6,597 bases of DNA, taken from contig JAIFMR010000145.1 of the NCBI GenBank assembly GCA_020048255.1, positions 1 to 6,597 on the forward strand, given 5' to 3'. Source of the stretch: Rhodoferax sp. (GTDB taxonomy: Bacteria > Pseudomonadota > Gammaproteobacteria > Burkholderiales > Burkholderiaceae_C). The notes beneath the pieces are model-generated. The model was not told where the DNA came from and searched no databases. It saw only the letters and a list, made by a program, of their open reading frames with translations. Shown one piece after another: positions 5,941 through 6,597 of this stretch. The number at the start of each line of letters is the position of its first letter. Position 1 is the first letter of the stretch. The translations under genes were made by a program, and so were the position numbers.

Positions 5941-6597
5941 CTAATCGATCAGCATCGTCCCTGGGTACTCCAGGTAAGCGCGTACGCGCTGGATGAATTC
6001 AGCTGCGTGCAAACCGTCAACCACTCGGTGATCAAACGAAGATGACAAATTCATCATCTTGCGCGCCACGACCAACCCGTTTTTGATCATGGGGCGCTCG
6101 ACGATGCGGTTGGTGCCCACGATGGCCACGTCAGGATGGTTGATGACCGGTGTGCTGACGATGCCACCCAATGCGCCCAGGCTGGTGACGGTGAGGGTGG
6201 AGCCGGTGAGCTCTTCCCGGGTGACTTTGCCGGTGCGGGCGGCTTCTGCCAGGCGGCTGATCTCGGTGGCACAGGCCCACAAGTCCAGAGCCTCGGCATG
6301 GCGAATCACCGGCACCATCAGGCCACCGTCGGTTTGCGTGGCCAGCCCCAGATGCACCGCTGCAAAGCGTGTCAGCAAGCCCGCGTCATCGTCGTAGCGG
6401 GCATTGACCTCGGGGTGCTCACGCACGGCCAGCACCATGGCACGAATCAAGAAAGGCAGCAGGGTCAGCCGACCGCGCTGCGCGGCATGCCGGGTGTTGA
6501 GTTGTACACGCAGGTCTTCCAATTCGGTGACATCGATTTCTTCGACATAGGTGAAGTGCGGAATACGGCGTTTGGCCTCCTGCATCTTCTGCGCGAT
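5941..6597 (-). CDS. 2-oxo acid dehydrogenase E2 component (dihydrolipoamide acyltransferase), C-terminal part
   Basis: The last 218 codons are visible and the 5' part lies beyond the right edge; the frame is open to base 6597 (IAQKM at the edge), so the Met at 6585 is internal. This is the catalytic acyltransferase domain, which transfers the acyl group from lipoamide to CoA in the pyruvate, branched-chain or related dehydrogenase complex and forms the trimeric core. Evidence: the RRIPHFTYVEEIDVTELEDL start of the domain, GLMVPVIRHAE, the LTGSTLTVTSLGALGG segment, and the active-site motif DHRVVDG (His at 6028-6030, then Asp) near the C terminus, ending in MLID. The IPHFTYVEEID wording is closer to branched-chain (BkdB-like) E2s than to the AceF type, but substrate cannot be fixed without the lipoyl domain part and the neighbouring E1 genes. 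It is convergent with the preceding gene. Confidence 0.92.
   Translation of the reverse strand: MAQKMQEAKRRIPHFTYVEEIDVTELEDLRVQLNTRHAAQRGRLTLLPFLIRAMVLAVREHPEVNARYDDDAGLLTRFAAVHLGLATQTDGGLMVPVIRHAEALDLWACATEISRLAEAARTGKVTREELTGSTLTVTSLGALGGIVSTPVINHPDVAIVGTNRIVERPMIKNGLVVARKMMNLSSSFDHRVVDGLHAAEFIQRVRAYLEYPGTMLID

Overview
The window looks like chromosomal DNA of a betaproteobacterium, most likely Burkholderiales and probably Comamonadaceae (Rhodoferax/Polaromonas-like). This rests on fairly high GC, the style of the proteins, a BPSS1780-type membrane protein, and the neighbourhood of polA with a DUF2782 protein and a fructosamine/APH-fold homoserine kinase. The taxonomic call is from recognition, not from a search.

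Layout, left to right. A partial lipoprotein gene (minus strand) leaves the window at base 1. After a 138-bp gap with a cluster of inverted repeats comes a minus-strand, three-gene, tightly packed unit, transcribed from about 2320 towards 230. It consists of a small exported DUF2782 protein, homoserine kinase (thrB), and a polytopic BPSS1780-family membrane protein. The first two are 3 bp apart and the last two overlap by 4 bp (ATGA), so they are almost certainly one operon. A 53-bp divergent intergenic region separates this unit from polA on the plus strand, a full-length DNA polymerase I of 942 aa with all three activities apparently intact. Downstream, on the same strand, is a membrane-anchored protein of unknown function (223 aa). 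It ends 9 bp from the stop of a convergent, 5'-truncated E2 acyltransferase gene of a 2-oxo acid dehydrogenase complex, which runs off the right edge.

Functionally these are mostly housekeeping genes: DNA repair and Okazaki fragment processing (polA), threonine biosynthesis (thrB) and 2-oxo acid oxidation (E2). I see no multi-gene defence, mobile or secretion system.

The most unusual signal is inside polA. The segment that encodes the linker between the 5'-nuclease and the 3'-5' exonuclease domains contains a 52-bp near-perfect palindrome with 14-bp perfect ends (3259-3310). About 80 bp upstream is a second hairpin-bearing stretch that resembles a dispersed repeat of Comamonadaceae (about 3160-3222). 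Both are read through in frame, so the gene seems to have absorbed REP/MITE-like repeats into coding sequence. Also notable is a 3-codon mini-ORF whose stop overlaps the polA start codon.
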